Positions 1 to 8,839 are shown, counted from the first letter of the stretch. The stretch is 64,000 nucleotides of DNA from Proteiniphilum propionicum (GCF_022267555.1 NZ_CP073586.1:310001-374000), one strand, 5' to 3'. The notes: generated by a model from the sequence alone, not told the origin. Numbers and translations are program-made.

Positions 1-1215
1 CAAAAAGACAAGCAATATTAACGATATTCCTGAAGCGTATATAATGGTCCTCTTTTGTCGCGCTACCATCTCGTTACGAAGATTCAGGCCCGATATGTAT
101 TGCATGTTTTTATCACTTTCGTAATTTTGACGTACATCAATCACCTTATTATATTTCTGCATATTCTGAATACTGTCCTGAAATTGTTGGCTTTTCTTAT
201 AATTGCTTAATGCTGTAGCGTAATTACCACGTTTAATATTATACTCATGGAGCAAATTATAAACTTCTGCGAGATGTTTTGGCGACTGAATGGCTTTGGC
301 TGCCTTATCAGCAATTCTTATATACCTTATAGACTCAACAGAATCATTTTTAAGCAGCATTATACGAGCAATGGCTAAGGTTGAATTCAGCCAGTGCCAT
401 GTATCTGAAATATCGCTCAGTATATTATATGCCATCAGATATTCACGTTCTGCCTTATCATACTCGTTCTTTAGCTCGTAAATATGTCCTAAGTGAATAT
501 AACACAAGCCTATTCCCAACTGCGATTTAGCTAGCATGTTCTTTTCCAAGGAACGTTGATAATATGCAAACGCTGAATCATACATCAGCTTTTTTTCAAT
601 AACAGTACCAATATTTGCATAATTCATGGCCTGACCAAGATTGCTGCCCAATGTTATTTCCTCCGCCAGTGCTTCCTTGAACATCCTCTCGGCTTCATCA
701 AGATTTCCAAATGAGAGGTGAACATTACCGATTCCATTAATTGCCATGGCACGGCTTTTACGACCAACATATTCATTTTTAGCCGAGAAGGACTCGGCCA
801 TCTGAAGTGCCTGATAATGATAATCGGAAGCTTCGGGCAGAGCCTCTATTCTCCTAAAGTTGGTCCCGATATTATTGAGAGCCTGAATAATGCCGATTGT
901 ATCATTTATCTTGTAAGCTGCAACTAGACCTTGCTGGTGATATGAAATAGCTTTAGAAAAATCTGAAGCTTCCCGCATCCTTTCCCCCAGCACCTTACAG
1001 AGCACGGATACTGCCAAGTTATCACGATCGATAACGCTTTTCCCCAAAAGCAGCCTGATTGAATCTGTAGGAAAACTATCGTCCGAAATCTTCTCTTCCC
1101 AGATTCTTTTCTGATCATACATGAGTTGCTGCTGTTTTTCATTTTCCGAACAGAAAAAAAACAAGGAAGTTATCAGCAGGAAAAATCCTGCATTGATAAA
1201 CAGTTTACACCACAT
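1..1215 (-). CDS. TPR-repeat membrane sensor protein (3' end outside window)
   Basis: An uninterrupted reading frame of 405 codons runs off the left edge, so the C-terminus is missing. The chosen ATG (complement of 1213-1215) is followed by a hydrophobic export signal at about residues 4-21 that ends in SLFFFC; the cysteine could be lipidated, but the box is not canonical. The middle is built of tetratricopeptide repeats, seen as recurring A..YY.....A and LG..Y patterns at roughly residues 70-350. A membrane helix begins near residue 390 (IIYASGISLILLVF). Bacteroidales proteins of this plan usually end in a cytoplasmic LuxR-type HTH or histidine kinase domain, which would lie outside the window. 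A GTG at 1260 is an in-frame alternative start. The signal is not known; the histidine kinase gene at 6256 has the same plan. Confidence 0.72.
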   Translation of the reverse strand, partial: MWCKLFINAGFFLLITSLFFFCSENEKQQQLMYDQKRIWEEKISDDSFPTDSIRLLLGKSVIDRDNLAVSVLCKVLGERMREASDFSKAISYHQQGLVAAYKINDTIGIIQALNNIGTNFRRIEALPEASDYHYQALQMAESFSAKNEYVGRKSRAMAINGIGNVHLSFGNLDEAERMFKEALAEEITLGSNLGQAMNYANIGTVIEKKLMYDSAFAYYQRSLEKNMLAKSQLGIGLCYIHLGHIYELKNEYDKAEREYLMAYNILSDISDTWHWLNSTLAIARIMLLKNDSVESIRYIRIADKAAKAIQSPKHLAEVYNLLHEYNIKRGNYATALSNYKKSQQFQDSIQNMQKYNKVIDVRQNYESDKNMQYISGLNLRNEMVARQKRTIIYASGISLILLVFL

Positions 1216-1441
1216 AGCACGTGGGTTTACCGAACAGTTAATTGTCCTAATTTTCAGCACTGTGACTTTATTTTATTGCAAAAATAACAAATAATCAGGT
1301 ATTAAAAAATATTTTAATAAAAAAATGTGAATTTGGAATTAAGCACCCTTCTTAAATGTCTCTTATATTATAAATAATTATTTTTTATATTCAGGGTTAT
1401 CGGGGTAGGCTCAAATTAATATTGTTTAAAGATATGGATCC

Positions 1442-2125
1442 CTATTTTTTAAGGGATGTCAAGATGGTATAACCTATAAGATTCTCCTTTTTATCATAGC
1501 TCTCTGATTTTACCATACCTACTCCGGCAGCATACCATTGAATGTTTTTTCCAGAAGTGGATATTCCCATTGCTTTGCCAGAAACATCTCCCGAAATCTT
1601 CATGCAGGAAAATGTACCCGCCGGCACAGTAATATCTTCAACTGCTTCTATGCGGCGATTGGTTATTTTTGTTGCCATTTTCATGGAAATAAATCCCATC
1701 TCGGCAGTTATTGTAATGTCAGCATCAGGCAAGGTTTGACTGGCTTCGCCAATTACAGGTATCTCCATGCCATTTCCTTCAATTATAACGGAAGCAGGTA
1801 TCTCTCCATCCTGTTGAAAAGCAGCCTTATTCACGAAACTGCTCATATCAAAATACATTTTGTCTCCAACCTGTTCCATTGTGATGCGATCTGAAAATGT
1901 AAGTTTATCCTTTTCATCGTAAGATGAAACCAAATAAGTGACTGAAATTTTATTACCGGAGTCAGCTATTGATTCAAGCAGATAAACGTTCTTCCCTACA
2001 GACTTACCCTTTTTGTCGAAGTTCTGATAAGTCATCACTGTTCCCTGAGCAGGGAACAGTCCCTTTTGAGCTGACAGTACAAAACTAATACAAAGCACAA
2101 TGTTTAAAACAACTATTCGTTTCAT
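1442..2125 (-). CDS. TapB/DUF3108-like exported protein
   Basis: A 227-residue protein with a clear signal peptide (residues 1-19, cleaved near VLSA|QK). The mature part is beta-rich and contains two signatures of the TapB/DUF3108-like family: VPAGTFSCMKI at residues 167-177 and WYAAGVGMVKSE at 197-208. Known relatives are periplasmic or surface beta-sandwich proteins of unclear role in Bacteroidota. It is the last gene in a same-strand row of envelope proteins (6109 down to 1442), 52 bases after the coiled-coil protein gene. The stop codon lies in a small inverted repeat (ATCCCT at 1438-1443, AGGGAT at 1452-1457). Export is certain from the sequence; the family call rests on motif memory; no biochemical function can be assigned. 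Confidence 0.7.
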   Translation of the reverse strand: MKRIVVLNIVLCISFVLSAQKGLFPAQGTVMTYQNFDKKGKSVGKNVYLLESIADSGNKISVTYLVSSYDEKDKLTFSDRITMEQVGDKMYFDMSSFVNKAAFQQDGEIPASVIIEGNGMEIPVIGEASQTLPDADITITAEMGFISMKMATKITNRRIEAVEDITVPAGTFSCMKISGDVSGKAMGISTSGKNIQWYAAGVGMVKSESYDKKENLIGYTILTSLKK

Positions 2126-2177
2126 AATTTATTTCAATTATATGTTATGACGGTTCAGAATATTTAAACTGTAAAAA

Positions 2178-2954
2178 CTAAAATTCATATAGTTCGGTAA
2201 TATTATATGAATTGTAGTCATATATTTTCATCAACTCACCAGTATGCATCATGATGTAATCTAGCCAGAGTCCGTAGCTGGTTTTAACATTATATGACTG
2301 ATAAGCAATTCTGTTTGCCTCGTCCTGAAGCTCATTAATCTTTACTCCACAGGAAACAAGTTCACCAAGCATGTTACGATATTTGACAAGGAATTCTCTG
2401 CATATCATTCCCAACTCCAGGCACCTTTCTGCTACAAGGTTCTTAATCTTATCCCTAACATTGCTAGTGTCCTTTCCCTGGGCAATAGCATTTCTAAGCT
2501 CATTATTCAACGGTTCTAATATTTGCTGGTACTTGGTTTCCACCGAAATTATGTTTTTAGACTTATCCAAAAGTATCTCATTCAGTTTGGATTCGGCCTG
2601 CCTCTCTGTAAGTTCAATCTCTTTCAATAATCCAAAGTACTTCCTCTGAAGTTCACCACCTGATGGTTCAAACAAAGCCATGTTCGACTTAGCATCTTTA
2701 AGAGCATCATCTTTTTCCCATTTTTCTTTGACCTGAAGTTCCACCATCCTGTCCTTCAGTGCAGACAGTCTTTCTACCCATTTTGCAGCAACATCAAGCC
2801 TCTCACCGCATATATTCACAGGGATGGGAGGCAACTCTTTAATAAATGACCAGGGATCATCGCCTGCATCAGCGTAACCGGGAACCATCATAAATGCACA
2901 TAACATCAATATGTTAACTATCTTTAATTTATACGGTAAAATGCTATTCTTCAT
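2178..2954 (-). CDS. Secreted coiled-coil protein, function unknown
   Basis: A 258-residue protein with an N-terminal signal peptide (about residues 1-31, ending GYADA|GD). The mature chain is rich in Lys, Glu and Leu. From about residue 55 to 190 it shows heptad-like spacing typical of a long alpha-helical coiled coil, with few predicted beta segments. No catalytic motif or known domain was recognised. It lies between the Yip1-type gene and the TapB-like gene on the same strand, so it may be co-expressed with the envelope proteins around it. It could be a periplasmic spacer or scaffolding protein, but this is only inferred from shape. Upstream of the ATG is the usual A/T-rich leader without a Shine-Dalgarno sequence. 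Confidence 0.65.
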   Translation of the reverse strand: MKNSILPYKLKIVNILMLCAFMMVPGYADAGDDPWSFIKELPPIPVNICGERLDVAAKWVERLSALKDRMVELQVKEKWEKDDALKDAKSNMALFEPSGGELQRKYFGLLKEIELTERQAESKLNEILLDKSKNIISVETKYQQILEPLNNELRNAIAQGKDTSNVRDKIKNLVAERCLELGMICREFLVKYRNMLGELVSCGVKINELQDEANRIAYQSYNVKTSYGLWLDYIMMHTGELMKIYDYNSYNITELYEF

Positions 2955-3128
2955 ATGATTAATTTATTTATTTCGCAACGGTTTAAGAAACATTTTCATT
3001 ATTAAAACAACAATTGCAAAAACGGATTAATGACCATATTAATCATTTTATTATCAAAAAATTCTGTAACTCACGGAAATTTTAAGATACAGGAATTTTG
3101 ATGCTCTCAGTAATGGCTGTTGTCTGTA

Positions 3129-3713
3129 TCAACGCCAATAACTGCCAGTGCCAATCAGCTGAGCAAGAATTAAACCCAAAACCAGCGAAATAACTATCAT
3201 CGCCAATAGTGAAACAACAAAATAGGTGGTAGCCTTTTCATCAGTTACCTTCATCATGGGTTTAACACCAAAGTATAAAAGAAACAGTCCGTAAATTCCC
3301 GCCACTCCTGCCAACATGCTCAAGCTGTAGTGAATATAAAATATTCCGCCAACACAAACCGGGGTATAGCAGTAAGCAGCAAGCTGAAATGCTCTATTAA
3401 AATCTTTTACACCACCGTATTTAGGAGCCATAAAATTAAATACAGCTGCAGTAAGGTATGCTCCTCCTATTACTGAAATAAAATGCTGTATTGCATATCT
3501 AACTCCCCAGAAGATACCTCCCCCCACTCTAACTCCAAGAAAGTGGTAACCGATCAGTCCATAACCTATAAAAGATGCGACCACAGGAATTAAAGACAGC
3601 CAGATCAAATATGTCATCAACACTTTAGTATGGGAGTCATTTTCAGATTCAATCACGCTCCATTCATCTTTGGGAGTGAACAAAATTTTTCTTGCTCTTT
3701 CAATCTGATTCAT
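3129..3713 (-). CDS. Yip1-family integral membrane protein
   Basis: A 194-residue protein with about five hydrophobic helices after a short cytoplasmic start (MNQIERARKILFTPKDEW). That opening and the later ...FNFMAPKYGG...FQLAAYCYTP pattern are typical of bacterial Yip1-domain proteins, whose function is not established. The frame stays open to an ATG at 3770, but the extra 19 residues are low-complexity and would start inside the repeat element at 3758-3866. The start at 3713, preceded by the typical A/T leader, is therefore preferred. A second Yip1-type gene lies at 37618-38169, and it too is bordered by a copy of the same repeat element. The protein sits within the envelope cluster; a partnership with its neighbours is possible but not shown. 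Confidence 0.75.
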   Translation of the reverse strand: MNQIERARKILFTPKDEWSVIESENDSHTKVLMTYLIWLSLIPVVASFIGYGLIGYHFLGVRVGGGIFWGVRYAIQHFISVIGGAYLTAAVFNFMAPKYGGVKDFNRAFQLAAYCYTPVCVGGIFYIHYSLSMLAGVAGIYGLFLLYFGVKPMMKVTDEKATTYFVVSLLAMIVISLVLGLILAQLIGTGSYWR

Positions 3714-3757
3714 ATTTTTATTAATTTTAAATAAATTATTTTCGATTTCTTTTTTTC

Positions 3758-3866
3758 GAGTCCCCTCCATAAAATCTCTTTTATTAAATATGGACCAAAG
3801 CAGATGTTGATTTTCAATGAAATATGAATAATCATTTCTGATATTTTGGATTATATGAGCAGGCTC
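3758..3866. repeat. 109-bp intergenic element, copy A
   Basis: One member of a dispersed family. It begins GAGTCCCCTCC and ends with a degenerate inverted copy (GAGCAGGCTC at 3857-3866). A palindromic core, TTGATTTTCAAT, starts just after offset 48 from the left end. Hand alignment with copy B (37509-37616) gives 48 identical of the first 61 positions without gaps, and with copy C (47961-48069) 42 of 61. It lies between the DUF4412-like lipoprotein gene and the Yip1-type gene, and carries no coding capacity of its own. Confidence 0.65.
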
Positions 3867-3891
3867 TTTTCTGATAATTCAATATAATAAT

Positions 3892-3961
3892 CAAGTTAAA
3901 TACCCAGAGCCAACTCTGTTGGCAAGCAAGTTAAATGTCAGGAATCAACTCTGCCGGCAAG
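3892..3961. repeat. Two tandem 35-bp repeats with a hairpin
   Basis: Two adjacent 35-base units (3892-3926 and 3927-3961) share the frame CAAGTTAAAT......CAACTCTG..GGCAAG. The first unit contains a perfect short hairpin (GCCAAC, loop TCT, GTTGGC; about 3909-3923), which is broken in the second unit. The repeats lie just after the stop codon of the minus-strand lipoprotein gene (3990) and before copy A of the 109-bp element. They may act as an RNA processing or termination structure. Confidence 0.55.
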
Positions 3962-3989
3962 CAAGATGTTGGCTACGAAAGATTCATGA

Positions 3990-4637
3990 CTACTCCATGA
4001 ATTTAATATCACCTGGTATCTCAAACTTTTCAGCCGGCGGCGCTACCTCTTCAACCGATATCACCCTGGTGTTAGACTTAACTCCCATAGCCTCACCTTC
4101 CATACTCATCATCACATTACCGAACATAATATATTCCATCTCGGTACCCTTGTCGCTTTTTATCCTCATCTTTTGACACTTGTACCCAAGATAGTCCACA
4201 TCGCCCAATTTCTCAATATTCATCTTACCCGATAACTCAGCTGACATACCCTCTACATCAACACCCATTGGATTTACTGATCTAGTCATTACATAATGCT
4301 CACCGGTTCCTTGGTCGAGATCTATTCTCCAATGTTCGTCACCTTTAATGATCTCAAGGGTGTGTGAGGAGTAGTCCTCTCCCATTATCTCCATTGGAAC
4401 TGTTGTCTCGATAGCTTCCCAGTCACCCCATTTATCGAAATAGGTAACGGTATTAACCTCAACACCCATTGTTTCAGAAGTTGAATGAATTATTCCCTGT
4501 GCCAAGGGGTATCTCTTTTTGGAAGCGTCCCCTGCAAGCTCTTTCATTGTTGTTTCATCCTCCGGCTTGCTTTTTCTGTCGCCTCCGCATGCTCCCAACA
4601 ACAGAGAAAACATTATTACAAAAATTATCTTTCTCAT
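3990..4637 (-). CDS. DUF4412-like lipoprotein
   Basis: A 215-residue lipoprotein precursor: the lipobox LGAC places the lipidated cysteine at residue 17, followed by a Gly/Asp/Lys-rich segment. The body resembles DUF4412-type beta-sandwich proteins in its repeated ...EIIKGDEHWRIDLDQGTGEHYVM and YLGYKCQKM-like strands and in its stretch of methionines (near EYIMFGNVMMSMEGEAMG). No catalytic residues were recognised. In Bacteroidota such genes often sit beside OmpA-type proteins, as here (the next upstream gene is the OmpA protein at 4802-6109). A location on the periplasmic face of either membrane is inferred from the lipobox and the Gly/Asp +2/+3 region. The family assignment is moderate; an unrelated lipoprotein with the same fold is possible. 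Confidence 0.62.
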   Translation of the reverse strand: MRKIIFVIMFSLLLGACGGDRKSKPEDETTMKELAGDASKKRYPLAQGIIHSTSETMGVEVNTVTYFDKWGDWEAIETTVPMEIMGEDYSSHTLEIIKGDEHWRIDLDQGTGEHYVMTRSVNPMGVDVEGMSAELSGKMNIEKLGDVDYLGYKCQKMRIKSDKGTEMEYIMFGNVMMSMEGEAMGVKSNTRVISVEEVAPPAEKFEIPGDIKFME

Positions 4638-4801
4638 GCGTAAATAATTTAAATATTAAAATTCTCAATAACAGTTCGGTAAAAATTCATTTAATATCAA
4701 TATAATCTAACAACTACGCTGTTCGCATTAAAAAGCATATTAAACACCAATAATAAATTAACAATCTGCATTCTGTCAGCCCTTCTGCAAATTAAATAAT
4801 T

Positions 4802-6109
4802 TTATATCTTTACAAACTCAACACGTCTGTTTTTAGCCTTATTCTCAGGTGAGTCATTAGGAGCAATTGGCTCTCCCTCTCCAGCTCCTGACGTTTCCAG
4901 CCTGGCTGGCTCAACGCCGAAAGATGTAACCAGTTCATTTTTAACCGACTCTGCCCTTTTGGCTGATAGTGTCTTGTTGAGATTATCATCGCCGTCACTG
5001 TCGGTATGGCCAATAATTCTAACCCTTACTCCGGGATTATCACTTAGGACACCGGCAATACTCTTCATGGTGGCATAAGACTCTGGTTTTACTTCGGCCT
5101 TGTTCACATCAAAATAAATACCGTAACTCACCAATTTACCTTCAGTAATAAGTTTACTGCGCGTATCGGGAGAAGCTGTAGTTATCTTAAGATTGGTAAT
5201 ATACGGAAAGCTGTATGAATCCCAGGCTGAAAAGCGGAAGCGGTTAAAAAGGGTACCCTCGTAAATGTTGGTAGGTATGTCCAGTACTTTCTGACCTTCG
5301 TGATAGATGCGAACACGACGCTTTTGTATCCACACAATCACATGGTTCACTCTTTCAAGTCTTACCGGTTTAATTGTCGATTTCCCATTTATCCACTCTT
5401 TGTCATCACTGTATCCTTTGGTCTCCCAACAATCACTCATCAGCCTGATATGCAAACCTCCAATACCGGGATAAAGATCATCGTTCATCTCTTTGTGCTC
5501 TTGCTGATCCTCCTGATAAAATGTGAGCTGTGTCCCATATTTGTATTCATTGTCAGGAATAATGTCGAATTCCATAATAAAATTATCAGGGAATTTAACG
5601 GAATGCATATAACAATAGGTGGCATCCTCTCCATACATATGAAACCAATGGCCATCGGATATATTAACCGTTTTTACCTCACCACCACTATTGGAAGTCC
5701 AAGTTGCAGGAAAATCTCCGATAGCATCACTGGAAAAATCTTCAAAATATAAAATCTGATCGCCCGGAACAAAATCATAACTAGAAAAAGATTGCAACAC
5801 CGTAGATCCTTTTTCATCGGAACCAGATACTGTATGATCATGCTCAGATACATCATCGTTTTCATCCGATTCCCGTTTACGTACATCCGTGTTATCCTCA
5901 TCACCTTTCTTAGTGACAGACTCTTCAGCCCTGTCTATCACCTTGTTAGTCACTTCATCTGATTTTCTTTCCACCTTCTCCTCTACAGCACGCTGAGCAG
6001 CATCTTTGGCAGTATTGCCCAGTTTCTTGATCCAGCTCTGTGCATTTGAAGTAAATGATAGCAAAAATATCATGCTAAGGAATAAAAGTAATTTTCTCAT
6101 GACGCTCAT
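4802..6109 (-). CDS. OmpA-family protein with coiled coil and lectin-like domain
   Basis: A 435-residue exported protein with three parts. After the signal peptide (residues 1-23, SNA|QS) comes a charged helical segment (about 25-100, many Glu/Lys/Asp). Next is a domain at about 110-315 starting GDQILYFEDFSSD and containing GFPATW-type turns, which looks like a concanavalin-A/LamG-like jelly roll. Last is a C-terminal OmpA domain (about 325-435) with the peptidoglycan-binding signature IIGHTDSDGDD...LSAKRAESV and a terminal NRRVEF. Known OmpA C-domains bind peptidoglycan diaminopimelate, so this protein probably anchors a sugar- or protein-binding module to the cell wall in the periplasm. An ATG three codons in (6100) is an equally good start. 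It is the first gene of the minus-strand envelope group. Confidence 0.82.
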   Translation of the reverse strand: MSVMRKLLLFLSMIFLLSFTSNAQSWIKKLGNTAKDAAQRAVEEKVERKSDEVTNKVIDRAEESVTKKGDEDNTDVRKRESDENDDVSEHDHTVSGSDEKGSTVLQSFSSYDFVPGDQILYFEDFSSDAIGDFPATWTSNSGGEVKTVNISDGHWFHMYGEDATYCYMHSVKFPDNFIMEFDIIPDNEYKYGTQLTFYQEDQQEHKEMNDDLYPGIGGLHIRLMSDCWETKGYSDDKEWINGKSTIKPVRLERVNHVIVWIQKRRVRIYHEGQKVLDIPTNIYEGTLFNRFRFSAWDSYSFPYITNLKITTASPDTRSKLITEGKLVSYGIYFDVNKAEVKPESYATMKSIAGVLSDNPGVRVRIIGHTDSDGDDNLNKTLSAKRAESVKNELVTSFGVEPARLETSGAGEGEPIAPNDSPENKAKNRRVEFVKI

Positions 6110-6208
6110 TTTTTGTTATAAAGTAAATGTATTTACAAAAATATATGGTTATGTGTCTAATAAATACCCCCAAAAAGGGGTATTTTAAAATATGTTACTT
6201 AATTTAAA

Positions 6209-6237
6209 TTTGTATTCATTAAATTTCCCTATTTTTG
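6209..6237 (+). promoter_or_regulatory. Bacteroidota-type promoter for the TPR histidine kinase
   Basis: TTTG at 6209-6212 and TATTTTTG at 6230-6237 match the -33 and -7 boxes, with a 17-base spacer that is slightly short. The kinase ATG follows 19 bases after the -7 box. Confidence 0.5.
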
Positions 6238-6255
6238 GAGAAAAATTGAATTACT

Positions 6256-8178
6256 ATGAAACCAAAAAGGAAAATTCCGGCTTGCATTGCTCATCTTATC
6301 CTGATATTATTGTTATCAACAGGATGCAACTTAAAAAATGGCTCTTATCTAAAAGCAACAGATCCGGAACACAATCCCGATACACTTCTTTCACATTCAC
6401 AAAATCTACTTTATACTTATCCCGACAGTGCTTATATGCTTGCAGTAAAAGCCGGGGAGCTGGCAAAAAGCCACCAAAACCCCCTTGCATTAGCCAGGGC
6501 TTACAAGTTACAGGGAAGTTTTTATTCTGATATCAAACAGGATTTTGAGATGGCAACAAAGAGTTGTGAGCGTGCCGACAGCATTTACCGGAAGCATTCA
6601 GGTAGCGATTTTGTCCTTGGGAGAGGTACTATATACCATAACCTGGGTACAATAGAGCTGCGCAAGGGTAATTACCTGTCCGCCATCGAGCTGTATATAA
6701 ATGCGATGCGACTTTTTGATACTGTAAAAGACACTAAAATCCTCCCACGAACTTTAAATAACTTATCCACTCTCTACTCTTTTCTAAAGGATGACAAAAA
6801 ATCGGAAGAATATGCACGAGCATGTTATGCCATGGCAAAGAAAAATAGGGATGAGTATCTGCTCTCGGTGAGCAGTACCACACTTGCGGCATCATTGATT
6901 AACCAGAGAAAATATGATGAAGTCCCGCAAATGCTTGAAGAAGCCAAAGCCATTGCTTTAAAAAGAAAAGATTATTACATTTTAGACCTGGTACATTTGA
7001 ACTACGGAGGATATTACAGGTATTATAAAAATGATTACGGGCAGTCGGTTAAGCATCTTCTTAGTGCATCTGCCTTTGCCGACAGCCTGAGTAACGAATA
7101 TGAACAAATGCGCGTTTCAATCAATCTTTCTGAGGCATATTTCTCAAATAATCAACTCATGGAATCGCGTAATGAAGTTCAAAAGGCATTAGCGTGGGCA
7201 GAAAAATTCCAAACCGGAGATATAGTACAGCGAGCATTGTGGCTTCTATCAAAAATTGAAGAGCAAAACGATAGTTTTGCCACAGCATACAATTACCTGG
7301 ATTTATCATACAGTATGCGTGACAGCATACTTAATGAGAACAACAGGCAACATCTGAACTTACTGGAAGCCACCTTCCAGAATGAAAAAAAAGAGATGAA
7401 AATCAATTCATTGCAAAAAGATCAGAAAAATTACCAAATTATTGTTTTGTTAATTGTAATTTCACTGTTATCAATGATTTTACTTCTACACCTCCGCAAT
7501 AAAAACACCAAAGCAAAAAAACAGCTAGCCGACAACAAAGTTATTCAGCTCGAACAAGAGAAGCAGCTTGTAGCCACTCAGTCAGTGCTGGAGGGAGAGA
7601 CAGCCGAACGCACACGCTTGGCCAGGGATCTTCACGATGGATTGGGAGGAATGCTTTCTGCAGTAAAACTAAACCTTTTTGATATGAAAAAAGATGTTAT
7701 CATTGAAGAAGAAGATGTGTTCCGATTCAACAAAGTGCTGGAGATGTTAGATAAGTCTATGCGGGAACTGCGTCGCGTGGCACACAATATGATGCCAGAA
7801 TCATTGTCACGCTACGGATTGAACATAGCACTGTCTGATTTTTGCGATAGCCTCCCCAACGTAAAATTCCATCGTTTCGGCAACAATGAACGTTTGAATC
7901 AAAAACTGGAAATAATTGTTTACCGTACGGTTCACGAACTGGTAAATAACGCCCTTAAACATGCTGAGGCGACTGAAATAAATGTCCAGTTATTGCAGGA
8001 AGAAGACCGGGTTTCCGTTACCGTTCAGGACAACGGAAAGGGTTTTGACCCTACTGTAAAGACAGATGGGATAGGTTTGATAAGTATTCAGAACAGAGTC
8101 ACCTCATTTAATGGCACAATGAACATCTGTTCAAAAACAGGTGAGGGGACAGAGGTAAATGTTGACTTTAAAGTATAA
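6256..8178 (+). CDS. TPR-containing sensor histidine kinase (NarL/HisKA_3 type)
   Basis: A 640-residue kinase. It opens with a lipoprotein-like signal (LSTGC, Cys24), followed by a TPR array at about 55-370 that would lie in the periplasm, a membrane helix near 393-412, a helical linker, then a HisKA_3 dimerisation domain with the phospho-acceptor in ARDLHDG (His460) and a HATPase domain with an N box (HELVNNALKHA, 560-570) and a G1 box (DNGKGF, 592-597). All catalytic motifs are intact. Kinases of this class phosphorylate NarL/LuxR-type regulators; the gene six bases downstream encodes one, making a two-component pair. A combined lipobox and internal membrane helix is unusual but recurrent in Bacteroidales TPR kinases; cleavage at Cys24 is not proven. 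The signal is unknown. Confidence 0.9.
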   Translation: MKPKRKIPACIAHLILILLLSTGCNLKNGSYLKATDPEHNPDTLLSHSQNLLYTYPDSAYMLAVKAGELAKSHQNPLALARAYKLQGSFYSDIKQDFEMATKSCERADSIYRKHSGSDFVLGRGTIYHNLGTIELRKGNYLSAIELYINAMRLFDTVKDTKILPRTLNNLSTLYSFLKDDKKSEEYARACYAMAKKNRDEYLLSVSSTTLAASLINQRKYDEVPQMLEEAKAIALKRKDYYILDLVHLNYGGYYRYYKNDYGQSVKHLLSASAFADSLSNEYEQMRVSINLSEAYFSNNQLMESRNEVQKALAWAEKFQTGDIVQRALWLLSKIEEQNDSFATAYNYLDLSYSMRDSILNENNRQHLNLLEATFQNEKKEMKINSLQKDQKNYQIIVLLIVISLLSMILLLHLRNKNTKAKKQLADNKVIQLEQEKQLVATQSVLEGETAERTRLARDLHDGLGGMLSAVKLNLFDMKKDVIIEEEDVFRFNKVLEMLDKSMRELRRVAHNMMPESLSRYGLNIALSDFCDSLPNVKFHRFGNNERLNQKLEIIVYRTVHELVNNALKHAEATEINVQLLQEEDRVSVTVQDNGKGFDPTVKTDGIGLISIQNRVTSFNGTMNICSKTGEGTEVNVDFKV

Positions 8179-8184
8179 AACATT

Positions 8185-8796
8185 ATGATACAGGTACTGA
8201 TTGTAGATGATCACAAAATACTGGTCGAGGGGTTAAAAAAGCTGATAGATGAATCAGAATTTGCCACTGTTTGCAGTACAGCCTACACAGGCAAAGAGTG
8301 TTTACAACAGCTCACCCTGAAAAAGGCAGATGTAGTATTGCTGGATATAAACCTGCCTGATATCAGTGGTATCGACCTCTGCAAGGAGATTCACCAACGC
8401 TATCCCGACCTTAAGATTGTCGCGTTGACCAGTTATGGTGAATACGCAATGGTGCGCCGTACACTGGAGAACGGCGCCATGGGCTATGTTATAAAAAACG
8501 CTATGCCCGAAGAGATTCTCCTGGGCATCAGAACAGTAATGGACGGAGAGCGTTTTCTGAGTGAAGAAATAGATATGCTTATGCGCAAACGATCACGCAA
8601 CCCAGTGTGGCTCACACCACGGGAAAAAGAACTTTTACAATTCATTGTTGAAGGTTACACAAACCCTGAGATTGCCGATAAGATGTGCCTGGGGAACCAG
8701 ACCATCAACAGTTATCGAAAAAACTTACTGCTCAAGTTGGGCGCCAAAAACACAGCAGTGTTAGTGCGAATGGCGCTTGAAGAAAAACTTGTATGA
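8185..8796 (+). CDS. NarL/LuxR-family response regulator
   Basis: A 203-residue two-domain regulator. The receiver domain (1-120) has the acidic pair D8/D9, the phospho-acceptor Asp54 in LLDINLPD, and the conserved Thr and Lys (ALTSYG, VIKNAMP). The C-terminal part (about 142-203) is a LuxR helix-turn-helix beginning WLTPREKELL and containing ...TNPEIADKM...TINSYRKNLLLKLGAKN. It lies six bases after the histidine kinase stop codon and is surely its partner. The target promoters are not evident here. A strong hairpin terminator (8802-8839) follows immediately, closing the pair as a bicistronic unit and separating it from the convergent ribosomal operon. Confidence 0.93.
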   Translation: MIQVLIVDDHKILVEGLKKLIDESEFATVCSTAYTGKECLQQLTLKKADVVLLDINLPDISGIDLCKEIHQRYPDLKIVALTSYGEYAMVRRTLENGAMGYVIKNAMPEEILLGIRTVMDGERFLSEEIDMLMRKRSRNPVWLTPREKELLQFIVEGYTNPEIADKMCLGNQTINSYRKNLLLKLGAKNTAVLVRMALEEKLV

Positions 8797-8801
8797 GAAC
8801 A

Positions 8802-8839
8802 ATGCAAAAACCCCAGGCTTTTACCCGAGGTTTTTGCAT
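8802..8839. terminator. Bidirectional terminator between response regulator and rplI
   Basis: Perfect 11-bp stem, ATGCAAAAACC (8802-8812) with GGTTTTTGCAT (8829-8839). The A5/T5 runs inside the arms give a U-tract on either strand, which suits two convergent transcription units. Confidence 0.75.

Noticed and set aside
1341-1412. Fifth copy of the 109-bp element downstream of the TapB-like gene
   Set aside because: Shares CCCTTC.TAAA.GTCTCT-like text and a GGCTC end, but is only 72 bp long and lacks the central palindrome.
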